Assembly (NCBI GenBank): GCA_029066805.1
Contig: JAIEFT010000058.1
Span: 3,665-53,501 of the forward strand
Direction of reading: 5' to 3'
Length of the DNA stretch: 49,837 nt
DNA from: Clostridiales bacterium
Lineage (GTDB): Bacteria > Bacillota > Clostridia > Christensenellales > Pumilibacteraceae
The notes beneath the pieces were generated by a model that saw only the letters and a program-made list of their open reading frames with translations, had not been told where the DNA came from and made no database searches. Shown one piece after another: positions 18,723 to 27,500 of this stretch. A program made the translations under genes and the position numbers. Within the stretch, counting starts at the first letter, position 1, and the number at the start of each line of letters is the position of its first letter.

Positions 18723-19732
18723 ATAATTAGTCCACCGCTTAATTTGATTAGCCGCGCTATAAGCGCCTCGCCCAAACCGTCGGGATTTACTCCTTCGGCG
18801 ATTACCGCATCGTAGTGCTCGCCGTCGGCTTTTCGGAGCAATGCAAACAGGTTGTGCGCGTACTCGGCATAGTCCTTGCCTACGGTAAAAACATTGCGCT
18901 CACCGTAGCCTTTTCGGTTGCCGTCCAAGCAGATGATCACCGCCGTTTTGCCTTGGCTCACAATACTGTCGTAGCGGGTACAGATGTTGCCCGTCATGCC
19001 GTCGAAGTACGCCGAAAACAGCACTTCGGCGTTGGGCATGTACCCGCTTAGCCGAGCATCCTCGCGAACGAGCTTTACATCCTCGCCTATAGCCTTTTTG
19101 ATCTGCTCTATAGTAACGCCGCCCGCACGGAGCACTGTGGGCGGATCGTTGCGCGCGTCGATAATGGTTGATTCTATGCCTATCTTAGACGCGCCGCCGT
19201 CCAATATGTACTGTATCTTGCCGTCCAGATCGTCCTTGACGTGCGCTGCTAGCGTAGGACTTGCCTTGTCCGCAGTGTTTGCACTGGGCACAACTACCGG
19301 TGCGCCCGCAAGCTCGATCAGCTTGATTGCGACGGGGTTGTCGGGTATGCGGACAGCGACCGAGCTTGAGCCCGCCGTGACTTCGTCGGGTATTACGTCC
19401 GCACGATTCAACACGAGCGTGAGCGCGCCGGGCATGAATTTATCGATCAGTATTTGTGCTTTTGGCGGTATGGACCTTACCACCTTTTTTATATCCGACT
19501 TTTTGGCGACGGCTACGATCAGCGCCTTGTCCGTAGGGCGTTTTTTCACGTCGTAAATCTTTTTAACCGCTTGCGCGTCGGTCGCAATCGCGCCGAGCGC
19601 GTACACCGTTTCGGTGGGAAACGCCACAAGCTCCCCCGCTTTCAGCCGAGAAGCGCAGCGCATAATGTTCATGTCGGTTGGCTTTAAGATTTCAGTTTCC
19701 ACAATGTCGTCCTTTGCATGCTGCGCGAACAT
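18719..19732 (-). CDS. Threonylcarbamoyl-AMP synthase, Sua5 type
   Basis: Makes threonylcarbamoyl-AMP from threonine, bicarbonate and ATP for the t6A modification of tRNAs that read ANN codons. The protein has 337 residues: a YrdC domain at about 20-215 plus the extra C-terminal Sua5 domain. YrdC motifs include FPTETVYALG, the KKRPTDKAL basic site, and VPSANTADKASPT. The C-terminal domain keeps a strand-rich region ending DAVIAEGVNPDGLGEALIAR. The start is uncertain: the ATG at 19732 has only a weak ribosome site, and an internal MNIM start is possible. A weak promoter, TTGTAA-N17-TAAAAT, ends at 19760. It heads a two-gene unit with the phosphatase. Confidence 0.93.
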   Translation of the reverse strand: MFAQHAKDDIVETEILKPTDMNIMRCASRLKAGELVAFPTETVYALGAIATDAQAVKKIYDVKKRPTDKALIVAVAKKSDIKKVVRSIPPKAQILIDKFMPGALTLVLNRADVIPDEVTAGSSSVAVRIPDNPVAIKLIELAGAPVVVPSANTADKASPTLAAHVKDDLDGKIQYILDGGASKIGIESTIIDARNDPPTVLRAGGVTIEQIKKAIGEDVKLVREDARLSGYMPNAEVLFSAYFDGMTGNICTRYDSIVSQGKTAVIICLDGNRKGYGERNVFTVGKDYAEYAHNLFALLRKADGEHYDAVIAEGVNPDGLGEALIARLIKLSGGLII

Positions 19733-19772
19733 GCGCCCACACAGAAATATTCATGTGTAATTTTAGCACATT

Positions 19773-20549
19773 ATGTCAAGAATTACAAGCATGAAAAGCA
19801 AGTTTGCAAAATTAATAGACGGAACATTGGGCGCGGCGCTGATATTTTTTGCCGCAGTCGCCGTGCTCAGATACTTTATACCGGCAACCGATTTGACAGT
19901 ATTTTGCGCGCTGTCGATAACTACGGGCGTATGTCTTTTGGCAAAGCTGCGCGGCAACAAAAACGGAGAAAAAGTCCGCATATCCAAAGCCGCCGACGAC
20001 ATGTTTTTCGAGTTCATGTTTTTACCTAAAAACGCACCCGCTAAGCTGTTGGCGACAGGGTTAAAATTAAAAGAACTAAACGCCGTACTGCACGGCGACG
20101 GCGTGTATGTGGGCAAAACTGCCGCATACTGCGTATTCGGCGAAGCTACCGAGAGCGACGCCGCGCGGCTGATAGCCAAAGCCAAGCACTACGGCGCAAG
20201 CACGCTGATACTGCTGTGTAAAGCGCCGCCGCCCGTACCGCAGGTGGACGGCATGGAAGTTAAACTCGTTTGCGGCGACGACGCATACAAGCTGTTCGCG
20301 TCACTTAACGCGCTGCCGCAAAAGAAGTATGCGGAAAACAACACCGCGCGCCGCTCGGCGTTTAAAAACGCTTTCTCCTCCGATAAGATAATAAGGTACG
20401 CACTGCTCGCCGTCGCGTTCTTCTTTACGGCAAAATTCAGCCGATCTATAGTCACATTTGCGTGCGCCGTGCTGTGCGCCGCACTCGCAGTAATCGGCAT
20501 ATCGATCGCCATAGTCCGCAAAGCGAAAAAGCGCAAAGCAACCGAATAA
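19773..20549 (+). CDS. Four-helix membrane protein of unknown function
   Basis: The only plus-strand gene I accept. It has 258 residues; the ATG at 19773 or, more naturally, MKSKF at 19791. Two hydrophobic helices at about 20-58 (LGAALIFFAAVAVLRYFI and VFCALSITTGVCLLA) are followed by a soluble domain of about 130 residues. Two more helices lie near the C-terminus (YALLAVAFFFTAKF and AVLCAALAVIGISIAIV), ending in a basic tail KAKKRKATE. The soluble part (GDGVYVGKTAAYCVFGEATE, then AKHYGASTLILLC) has an alternating strand-helix look that recalls nuclease-like domains anchored in membranes, but I see no catalytic motif. It is divergent from Sua5. Confidence 0.7.
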   Translation: MSRITSMKSKFAKLIDGTLGAALIFFAAVAVLRYFIPATDLTVFCALSITTGVCLLAKLRGNKNGEKVRISKAADDMFFEFMFLPKNAPAKLLATGLKLKELNAVLHGDGVYVGKTAAYCVFGEATESDAARLIAKAKHYGASTLILLCKAPPPVPQVDGMEVKLVCGDDAYKLFASLNALPQKKYAENNTARRSAFKNAFSSDKIIRYALLAVAFFFTAKFSRSIVTFACAVLCAALAVIGISIAIVRKAKKRKATE

Positions 20550-20554
20550 ATTAG

Positions 20555-20636
20555 GTGCAATACCCCGGGGCTGTCCCCGAACAACCCGGACCTATTTTTT
20601 CGCTCGCCCCGCGCACCAATGGGCGCGGTATTACAC
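20555..20636. other. 82-nt structured intergenic element
   Basis: Terminal arms GTGCAATACC (20555-20564) and GGTATTACAC (20627-20636) are complementary except at one position. Between them are a hairpin CGGGG-CTGT-CCCCG, a T6 run, and a second hairpin GCGC-ACCAATGG-GCGC. The layout resembles a small cloverleaf. It could be the transcript end of the plus-strand gene, a miniature inverted-repeat element, or an RNA; I cannot choose between these. Confidence 0.45.
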
Positions 20637-20675
20637 ATAATTTTTACCGTCGCAAATTTGCCCCTAAAATAAGCA

Positions 20676-20709
20676 TAAAAAACGCGCCCTGCATTTAGGC
20701 GCGGCTTTT
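20676..20709. terminator. Bidirectional terminator after the eleven-gene operon
   Basis: CGCGCC (20683-20688) and GGCGCG (20698-20703) form a GC-only stem with a 9-nt loop. On the minus strand it is followed by a run of T beyond 20682, ending the DUF262 gene transcript; on the plus strand TTTT follows at 20706. Confidence 0.8.
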
Positions 20710-20714
20710 AATAA

Positions 20715-22574
20715 TTATTCACCGAAGATGAATTTTAAAATTCGGTCGGCGGCTTTTGTTGTTGCCGCATTTATATCGTCTTTCTTCCAATACGGCTTTA
20801 CGGTGTCGCGGTATTTTGCGACCAGTGCGCACGCAATCGGATATTTGCTATCTATGTAACCGGTTTTATTATCAAGCGTTGTAGACACTTTTGTTCTAAA
20901 CCATTCGTTACCAATAGATCGGTTGATCTTTTCCTCGAGCAGTATTTTATTGCCCAGCTTGTTTACAACGCTGCCGAACTCATCATCGTCGGCAATGTCG
21001 GCGTCTCGTCTGATCTCTTGACGATTGCTTCCGCTGTGCGGCATGATATGCTCTATGTCGCACTTTGTGTCGAGCGAGAACGCGACGCCTTTTTCGCGCG
21101 CAAACAGCAATTCGTTTAGGTAGACTAATACGTTTTCGTCATAATCGTTCAACGCATCTTTTACTTTGGCTTGTTCTTTCCAGTTGCCGCTTATGTGTGC
21201 GTCGAAGTCTGTTTTGATGTCATCTGAGGATACGGTTGCGTCGATCAGTTTTATTTGCTCGGCAAATAAGAACATTTTAAACTGCTTACTTGAATACCCT
21301 ACGTCGCCTAGCTCGAGTAAAGCAAACAGCCGTAAAAAGCAATCGAGAACGGGTTTTAAGCTTTCCTCCGTAATATTTTCCTCGTCCAGCCTAAAAAAGT
21401 AGCTCGCCAAAAACAGCTTCATATTCTCGTTGAACCGTAACAGAACCCTCAGCTGCGGATAGCTCGATACTTTCAGCCAAATACGAGCGAGCTTGAGCAT
21501 ATCGGCGCACATTGTCAAAGGGTCATTGATCAACGCTTTGTTCTTGCTGTCCGTAAAATATCTCCTCAACCCCGGCATTGTAACGTTGACTGCGCCCGTA
21601 TCGCTGACTGTTTCCCTGTTTCGCGCACGAAGATAATACATATACTGCATCAGAATGGAGTTGATATCCGCAATGCCAATCGTTTCCAACTCGTTTATAA
21701 CATCGTTCAGCTTGTCCCATTGCGCTTTGAATTCTGCATTTTTGCCGCTGCTTTCCGCCGCCGCGTACAGTTTTGCGGAAATAATATCCGAATCGTAAAG
21801 CGGTAAGCCGTCCGAATTCAAAGAGTTGAACATTGTAATAGCTTGCTCGACTTGCCAGCTCTTTATTTCGATCACTTCACAGTTGTTAATAATGGTTTTT
21901 GTGATTATGTTTAACTGAGAGTCCGACAGTTCGCCTATCTTGCCGTAGAAAAACTTGAAATTCTTGAAGAAGTTGGTAAAGCGGTTGTCCTTCCTTTTGT
22001 ATTTGATTTGTTCGACCGTAGCTTCCGCCGTGGCATAGTCGGCAGCTTTAAGAATCGTTTGCAGTTCATTTCTGTACTGCTCGGTTATCGAGTGATTTTC
22101 GATAATCGCTGCCATTTGATAGATTACCGAATCCTTTGTCACATCGGGCTTGTCCGCAATGTCGTCCGCTTCCGCCTTGTACAAAATGCCCATGATGTTT
22201 CTTCTTCCATCTTGAAGCCCACGGTAAAGCCTATCCGAATCTTCATCCCACGACGTTTTTGCAATAGCATTGTTTATTCTTATCAACAACGCCTTTAACA
22301 GCAACAAAAAGGATGTGGTGCGCTGTTGCCCGTCAATTAGCACGTATTTTGTGTCTTCATCTTGGCAGTTGACGATTATCGTGCCAAAAAAGTAGCTGTC
22401 CTTGCTCTTGTTTTTGTTTTCGGCATAATCAATTATATCCTGCCAAAGCTTATCGCAGTTTTCGATTTTCCAGGAATATGCGCGTTGATATTCCGGTATA
22501 ATGAACACCATATCTTCTTCCAGCTTTAAATACTCGCCGATTTTCTTAAGCTTGGGCTCTATGTTTTTTGCCAT
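20715..22574 (-). CDS. DUF262-DUF1524 (GmrSD-family) nuclease
   Basis: A 619-residue fusion of the two domains that make up GmrS and GmrD. The N-terminal DUF262 domain, a ParB-like nucleotide-dependent fold, shows IPEYQRAYSW near residues 26-35 and the signature DGQQRT near 80. The C-terminal DUF1524 domain is an HNH-type nuclease with CDIEHIMPHSGS near 503-514 and the supporting NKLGNKILLEEKINRSIGN segment. Relatives are type IV restriction enzymes that cut modified phage DNA, and related proteins serve in phosphorothioate-linked defence. It is 39 bp after the Vps4-like gene with its own AAGGAGG site and ends at a strong terminator, so it closes the operon. A TATACT box lies in the gap, but I see no matching -35. 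Confidence 0.93.
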   Translation of the reverse strand: MAKNIEPKLKKIGEYLKLEEDMVFIIPEYQRAYSWKIENCDKLWQDIIDYAENKNKSKDSYFFGTIIVNCQDEDTKYVLIDGQQRTTSFLLLLKALLIRINNAIAKTSWDEDSDRLYRGLQDGRRNIMGILYKAEADDIADKPDVTKDSVIYQMAAIIENHSITEQYRNELQTILKAADYATAEATVEQIKYKRKDNRFTNFFKNFKFFYGKIGELSDSQLNIITKTIINNCEVIEIKSWQVEQAITMFNSLNSDGLPLYDSDIISAKLYAAAESSGKNAEFKAQWDKLNDVINELETIGIADINSILMQYMYYLRARNRETVSDTGAVNVTMPGLRRYFTDSKNKALINDPLTMCADMLKLARIWLKVSSYPQLRVLLRFNENMKLFLASYFFRLDEENITEESLKPVLDCFLRLFALLELGDVGYSSKQFKMFLFAEQIKLIDATVSSDDIKTDFDAHISGNWKEQAKVKDALNDYDENVLVYLNELLFAREKGVAFSLDTKCDIEHIMPHSGSNRQEIRRDADIADDDEFGSVVNKLGNKILLEEKINRSIGNEWFRTKVSTTLDNKTGYIDSKYPIACALVAKYRDTVKPYWKKDDINAATTKAADRILKFIFGE

Positions 22575-22613
22575 AATAATAGCCTCCTTTGTTTTTGTAG
22601 TATAACTTTGTTT

Positions 22614-23771
22614 TTACTGAAAATTTTCGTATTGCTTGAGTAATTCGACGGATATGCTCGGGCGCAGTTTTTTGAACGCCTTTTCAAACATGTCTCTGCG
22701 GAGCGGTATAGGCTTTGGCAAGCCCTTACTTTGCATTTCCTCTAGCGCGAGGCGGCACGCCTCTTCTATTATTCCGCACAAATCCGCCGCCGAATAGTAC
22801 CAAGTCGTAACCTTTGCATTTGTGCCGGGCACAGTCGATTTGGTGTACGCTTCGCTCATTTCCACAAGGTCCTCGGTTGTCACGCCGTCCAGTGCTATGC
22901 CGCTGAGCTTGCCCTCGATTATAGCGCGTTTTGCCGTGATGTCGGGCGGGGGCACGTGCACGCGATGCGAGAACCGCTTGAACCTGAGATACGCGGGGTC
23001 TATTACGTCGGGACGGTTTGTAGCCGCTATCATTATGCGCTTTGATCCGTTTACGCCAAAACCGTTTATTCGCTGCAACAGCTCGGTCGTGACCGCCGCT
23101 TTATAGTCCTTGGTGTCCGGACCGCGCTTGCTGAATATAGATTCGCACTCGTCCACAAAAAGTATCGCGCCGTCCGCGCAAGCGTCCATTTCGTCAAACA
23201 GCTGGCGCACCGCTTGCTCGGATTCGCCGACGTACGACTTGAAGATATCCGCAGGCGTAATTATAAACAGCGGGAGCTGAAGCTTGTTGGCAATCGCTTC
23301 CGCGAACATGGTTTTGCCCGTGCCGGGTGCGCCGTACATGAGCATGCCCAAGCCGCCCTCGATTTTGTAATACTTGACAATATCCTGATGCGACGCGATG
23401 TATACAAAGCTTTCCACAAGCTTTTTTACGTCATCCAAGCCTTTTACGTCGTCGAACGTTGTTTTGGGTATTGTGTGGCTTACCGTCGAGCCGTACTCGG
23501 TAGCCTTTTTACCGAACTTTACAGATAACTCTTTATACTTATCCGCCTCTTGCGCGTTGGTGTGACGTTCGCCGATTTTTTGCGCCAACTGCGACGCGCG
23601 CAAGTACTGCGTGGCCAGCTTTTGCTTGTCCTCGCTTCTCAGGTCGCGTTTGTCCTTGACCCCGCCGATAATCGTGCGGATCAGGCTTGTTGCCTCGTTA
23701 AAGTTCTTTTCAAGCTCCTCGATCGACATTCCCTCGTCGCCAGAAGACTTTTTACCGAATCCCGATGCCAT
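22614..23771 (-). CDS. Vps4-like AAA ATPase with MIT-like N-terminal domain
   Basis: A 385-residue classical AAA protein of the meiotic (Vps4/katanin/spastin) type. Residues 15-95 are a charged helical region the size of an MIT domain (SIEELEKNFNEATSLIRTII; YLRASQLAQKIGERH). The AAA module starts at FDDVKGLDDVKKLVE. Walker A is GAPGTGKT at 147-154, pore loop 1 FKSYVGESE keeps an aromatic residue at Tyr180, and Walker B is ILFVDECES at 203-211. AATNRPDVIDPAYLRFKRF holds sensor 1 and the SRH arginine. The C-terminal FEKAFKKLRPSISVELLKQY resembles the last helix of Vps4-type proteins. It lies 10 bp after the Snf7-like gene and has an AGGAGGGG ribosome site. The family remodels ESCRT-III filaments or unfolds proteins; its substrate here is inferred to be the neighbouring coiled-coil protein. 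Confidence 0.93.
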   Translation of the reverse strand: MASGFGKKSSGDEGMSIEELEKNFNEATSLIRTIIGGVKDKRDLRSEDKQKLATQYLRASQLAQKIGERHTNAQEADKYKELSVKFGKKATEYGSTVSHTIPKTTFDDVKGLDDVKKLVESFVYIASHQDIVKYYKIEGGLGMLMYGAPGTGKTMFAEAIANKLQLPLFIITPADIFKSYVGESEQAVRQLFDEMDACADGAILFVDECESIFSKRGPDTKDYKAAVTTELLQRINGFGVNGSKRIMIAATNRPDVIDPAYLRFKRFSHRVHVPPPDITAKRAIIEGKLSGIALDGVTTEDLVEMSEAYTKSTVPGTNAKVTTWYYSAADLCGIIEEACRLALEEMQSKGLPKPIPLRRDMFEKAFKKLRPSISVELLKQYENFQ

Positions 23772-23781
23772 TTATCCCCTC

Positions 23782-24528
23782 CTAAAGAATATCGTCGAAC
23801 GAATCAGTAGAAGGCGCGCCATTAGCGCCGCCAGTCGGAGCGCTTGCGCCGTCGCCTGCGCCGCCGCCCGCGACTTCGCTTACGCGCTTATCTATAAGCT
23901 GTTGCGCCTTGCTCGGTTGCGGCGCGACGCCGCCGCTGCTTTTGAGCCGCTTCGCTTGAATCTTGCGCTGCTTTTCCGCCTGCTTGGCGAGCTTGGCTTG
24001 CATACGCTCCGTAGATTTTCGGAATGAATCCTGCATTCCGTACGCCATTTTGTGCGTTGACTCGAGCATATTGACGATTTCTATCATGCGCCCTTCGTTG
24101 TTGCGCATTGCAAGCTTAATCTTTTTCTTTTTCTTTCTGCGCTCTCTCCAGCCGTGGTTGATCTTGGTGGTATCGTCAAGCGCCTCGTATGTGGTTTCGA
24201 GAATGGAGTCCATACACGTCATAGCTTCGGTTATGCACTGCATAGCCTTTGACACGTCGTTGAGCGTGTTTATCATGTCCTCCATTTGAATGGTGACGTC
24301 CAGAAACATCGTGAGCATTTGCGTGAGGTAGTCCTCTCTGCCGCGCTCCAGAGTAAGCTGAACGGCACGGTCCTCAAGCTCCTGTCTGCGCGCGGAAAAC
24401 TTTTGCCGCTTTTCCCGAATCTCCCGCTCGCGTCTGTCTGCGTCCGTTTTTTCGTCCAGCGCGCGCGTGCGCTCGTCAATGCTCGCGCGGCGACGCTCTC
24501 TTTCGGACATTCCTTCGCTCATTGCCAT
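23782..24528 (-). CDS. Coiled-coil protein, candidate Snf7/ESCRT-III-like partner of the AAA ATPase
   Basis: A 248-residue, highly charged protein with a basic helical N-terminal half (SERERRRASIDERTRAL), a hydrophobic helical core at about 68-125 (LTMFLDVTIQMEDMINTL; MDSILETTYEALDD), a basic patch RERRKKKKKIKLAMRN, and another long helix. A flexible Gly/Ala-rich linker (about 205-240) ends in an acidic hydrophobic tip, STDSFDDIL. Size, basic-to-acidic polarity, an unstructured linker and a terminal short motif are how ESCRT-III proteins present an MIT-interacting motif to Vps4. That is an analogy from architecture and from the adjacent MIT-like/AAA gene, not a sequence match I can prove. The alternative is an unrelated adaptor. 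A good AAGGAG precedes the ATG. Confidence 0.6.
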   Translation of the reverse strand: MAMSEGMSERERRRASIDERTRALDEKTDADRREREIREKRQKFSARRQELEDRAVQLTLERGREDYLTQMLTMFLDVTIQMEDMINTLNDVSKAMQCITEAMTCMDSILETTYEALDDTTKINHGWRERRKKKKKIKLAMRNNEGRMIEIVNMLESTHKMAYGMQDSFRKSTERMQAKLAKQAEKQRKIQAKRLKSSGGVAPQPSKAQQLIDKRVSEVAGGGAGDGASAPTGGANGAPSTDSFDDIL

Positions 24529-24592
24529 ATTTGAATTCTCCTTGTTTGATTGTTATTTTTTACGGATAACTCCGCGGTTTACGTTTTGTTCG

Positions 24593-27500
24593 CTAAATAG
24601 TTACATGCTTGATTATAGCGTTTTTAAGCGCCGCTCTTTCGACCTCGGCGTTGTCCAGCCAGTCGTGAGCGTACACCTTGTGGAAAGCCCAACCTCGATT
24701 TGTCAGCGACGTTACGTACCTAACGTTGTAGTCGTAAAAGTCGTACTTTTTCATGACGGGATACTCGCACCAAATGCCGAACTCCGCCTTGTCGAGCGAC
24801 TTACCCAGTATGGCTATCGGTATACGCACAGAACCGTCGGTAACGCCGTAGCCTATTACAATGCGCTCACGCGCTATGCCTAAGGACTCTATATAGTCTG
24901 CGACCATGCGAATAAAGCTTCCGCCCTTTTCGGGATTGTTGGACTTGAACTGACTTCTGCCCGCCTCGGAATAACGCCTTGCCACAGCCAAATAATCCTG
25001 AATAAACGCGACGCGCGGATTGCCGGTCATCTGCTCCGGAGTTATGCTGTGAATGACCGTTATCCTGCACTTTGCGCGCGTGACCGCCACGTTGAAAATA
25101 TTTTTGCCCGTCGCGTCGCGGTTTAGGTCGCCGAACGCAAGCTTGACTTTGCCGTTTCTGTCCTTACCGTAAGTGACCGAAAGAATAAGGTGGTCGGTCT
25201 CCTGACCCTGCACGCTCTCTATCGTACGGAAAAATACAAGCTTGTCAGGCACGTCGTCGAAGTGCGCATAAGCGTCGTCTATCTTTCGCCGAAGCTCGCG
25301 GTCGTCGGCTACAAGTCGCTTGATACACCGCATCTGCGCCTCGCCGAACGCGACAACGCCGACCGACATAGAAAGCTTTTTGGTCTTTTCGTTATAGTAG
25401 CTGTCGAAATGCGCTTTTAACTGCTCCACCGCCGTTTGCGCCTCGACGGGGTTAACGCCGTCCTCGCAGTATCCGTTTTCGGTAAGAATATCCGTAAAGC
25501 CTAAGTCGGGCGTCATAGGCACTGTCGCGGGGAACGTGCGCATATACGGATAGAATTGGCGCTGGGAAAACTCGATAAGCGTTTCCGTTTTGCTGCGATA
25601 GTGGCAGACAAGCTCCGCCGCGTCGAATGCGAGATTGCCGAGCGCTAAGCTCAACGCCGATATATCCGTATCGAGCGTAAGCTCGCTGTCGGTATCGCTT
25701 ATGCGCTTGCGGTTTTTAGCCTTAAAGTGCGTCAGCGGCGGCATTTGGAACTCGTCGCCCACAAGCACGCACTGCTTGCTCCTGAACAGCACGGGCAGCA
25801 TTTCCACCGGCTCTATCTGGCTCGCCTCGTCCACTATTACTACGTCGAAATTTTCGTAGGCTTCTCCACGGAAGAGCACGCTTGCCGTGGACGGCGACAT
25901 GATAAAGCATTTTTTCAGCTTGAGTATAGCGTAGGCGTGCTGACGGAACAGCATGCGCAGCGACATGTTTATACCCTTGTCTATCGCAAGAAAGTCAAAG
26001 TCGTCATCGTCGGGATTTATCCGCGCCATGCACAGATTCTCAATGGTTGCCGCATTGCATTCGCGCAGCTCGTTTTCCGCGTCCTCAAAGCTCTTAAGCT
26101 CGAGCTCGGCGTTTTTGCACAGCCCGTTGCGCTTTGACCCGAGCGTTTTGAGCTTGTGCTCGATCGCGAGCGAGTAGAACGAATGCAAGAACAAATCGAC
26201 AAACCGCTCGGGACTTACTTTAACCTTGCCGTCCTCTATCGGCTCGAAAAAGTTGACAAGTGGCAGAGCGTTCTTGCCGAAAACAATATTGTCGTAGCTT
26301 TCCGCTGCGTTTAGCACAGACCTATCGCGCGACTGCGCAACAAACACCTTTGTATCGCCGACTGTTGTTAGCCACGGCAGCCTTGTGTACCTATTGGCAA
26401 AGTGCGCCTCGCCGAATGCCTTAAGCTTGCGCACAACGTCGGACGTGAGCGAGGCAACGCCTTCCCCCACCGCTTGCATTTGCTCGACAAACGCAAGCAC
26501 TCCGTCCGCATTGCCTGCAAAATGCGGCGAATAGAATATTCTGAGCAGCGCGGCGAGCGACCGAGCCTGCGCGGCAATATTTCCTGTCAAATCGACACCC
26601 GCTCTTTCGCAGAACGCCTTGACAGTGCCGACCAGCTCGTTCTTTACAACAATCAGGTTGACCGCGTCAATCAGGTTTTGCACAGTAAAATCGCCTTGCG
26701 CTTTGATTCGGTTGCGACATTTGCCTATTATATCGTCGGCAACCGCGCACGCCTTGACAAGCTCCGTCATCTCCTGTCCGAGTCTTTTACTGACGTCGCC
26801 GACAAGCAATATGCAGTCGAACTCATCCTCGGATAATCTATCCTTGCCCGACACGCGCGCAAGCACCGAACACAGCTCGGCTATGCGCTTGTCGCATTCG
26901 GCTATGCGCTTGAACTTGTCTGCGGCTATTGCGAGCTCGGCAAGCGTAATGTCGCTTCGCGAGCAAAGCGCCCTAAGCTTTTTCTCCGCCGATCGAGCTT
27001 TTAGATCGAAAATGCCGATCGACCGCCTTTGCCCGTCCTTGTACGGGATAAGCGCGTCCGCCGCCCTTATAACCGCCGCATCGCCTATCTCCGCTTTATC
27101 CAAAACGAATACGACGTCGGGCTGTAAGTCGTTTCGCTCGGCGTGCAGATCTATAATTTCCAAAACGGTTTTCATAAACGAAACCGCCATTTTTTCTGTC
27201 CGCTCATTGCCGCTCGCGCCCAAAAACACACTTTTATTTTGCGCGATCTTTCTCACTTCCGAAGCCGTAAGGGCAGCCACGGCTTCACAGTTATTTATAT
27301 CCACAAAGCACGGGTCGTCGCCCGCTTCCGAAAGGTCGAAAATCTCGCCGCCTGTGTCGCGTGCCGCGCTGTACTTGTCCAACAGCACTTCTATTCTTTC
27401 GCCGTCCGATTCGGTGAGCGCGAGGAGCAACTTTTTTATATCGACCGAGCCGAGCGATATGGGGCGCGCCGCGTCGCACAAATCGCCGTATGTTATGCGA

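Noticed and set aside
20189-20638. Minus-strand 149-residue frame opposite the four-helix membrane protein
   Set aside because: It is antisense to a plus-strand gene with coherent membrane helices and ends inside the structured intergenic element; no ribosome site was seen.
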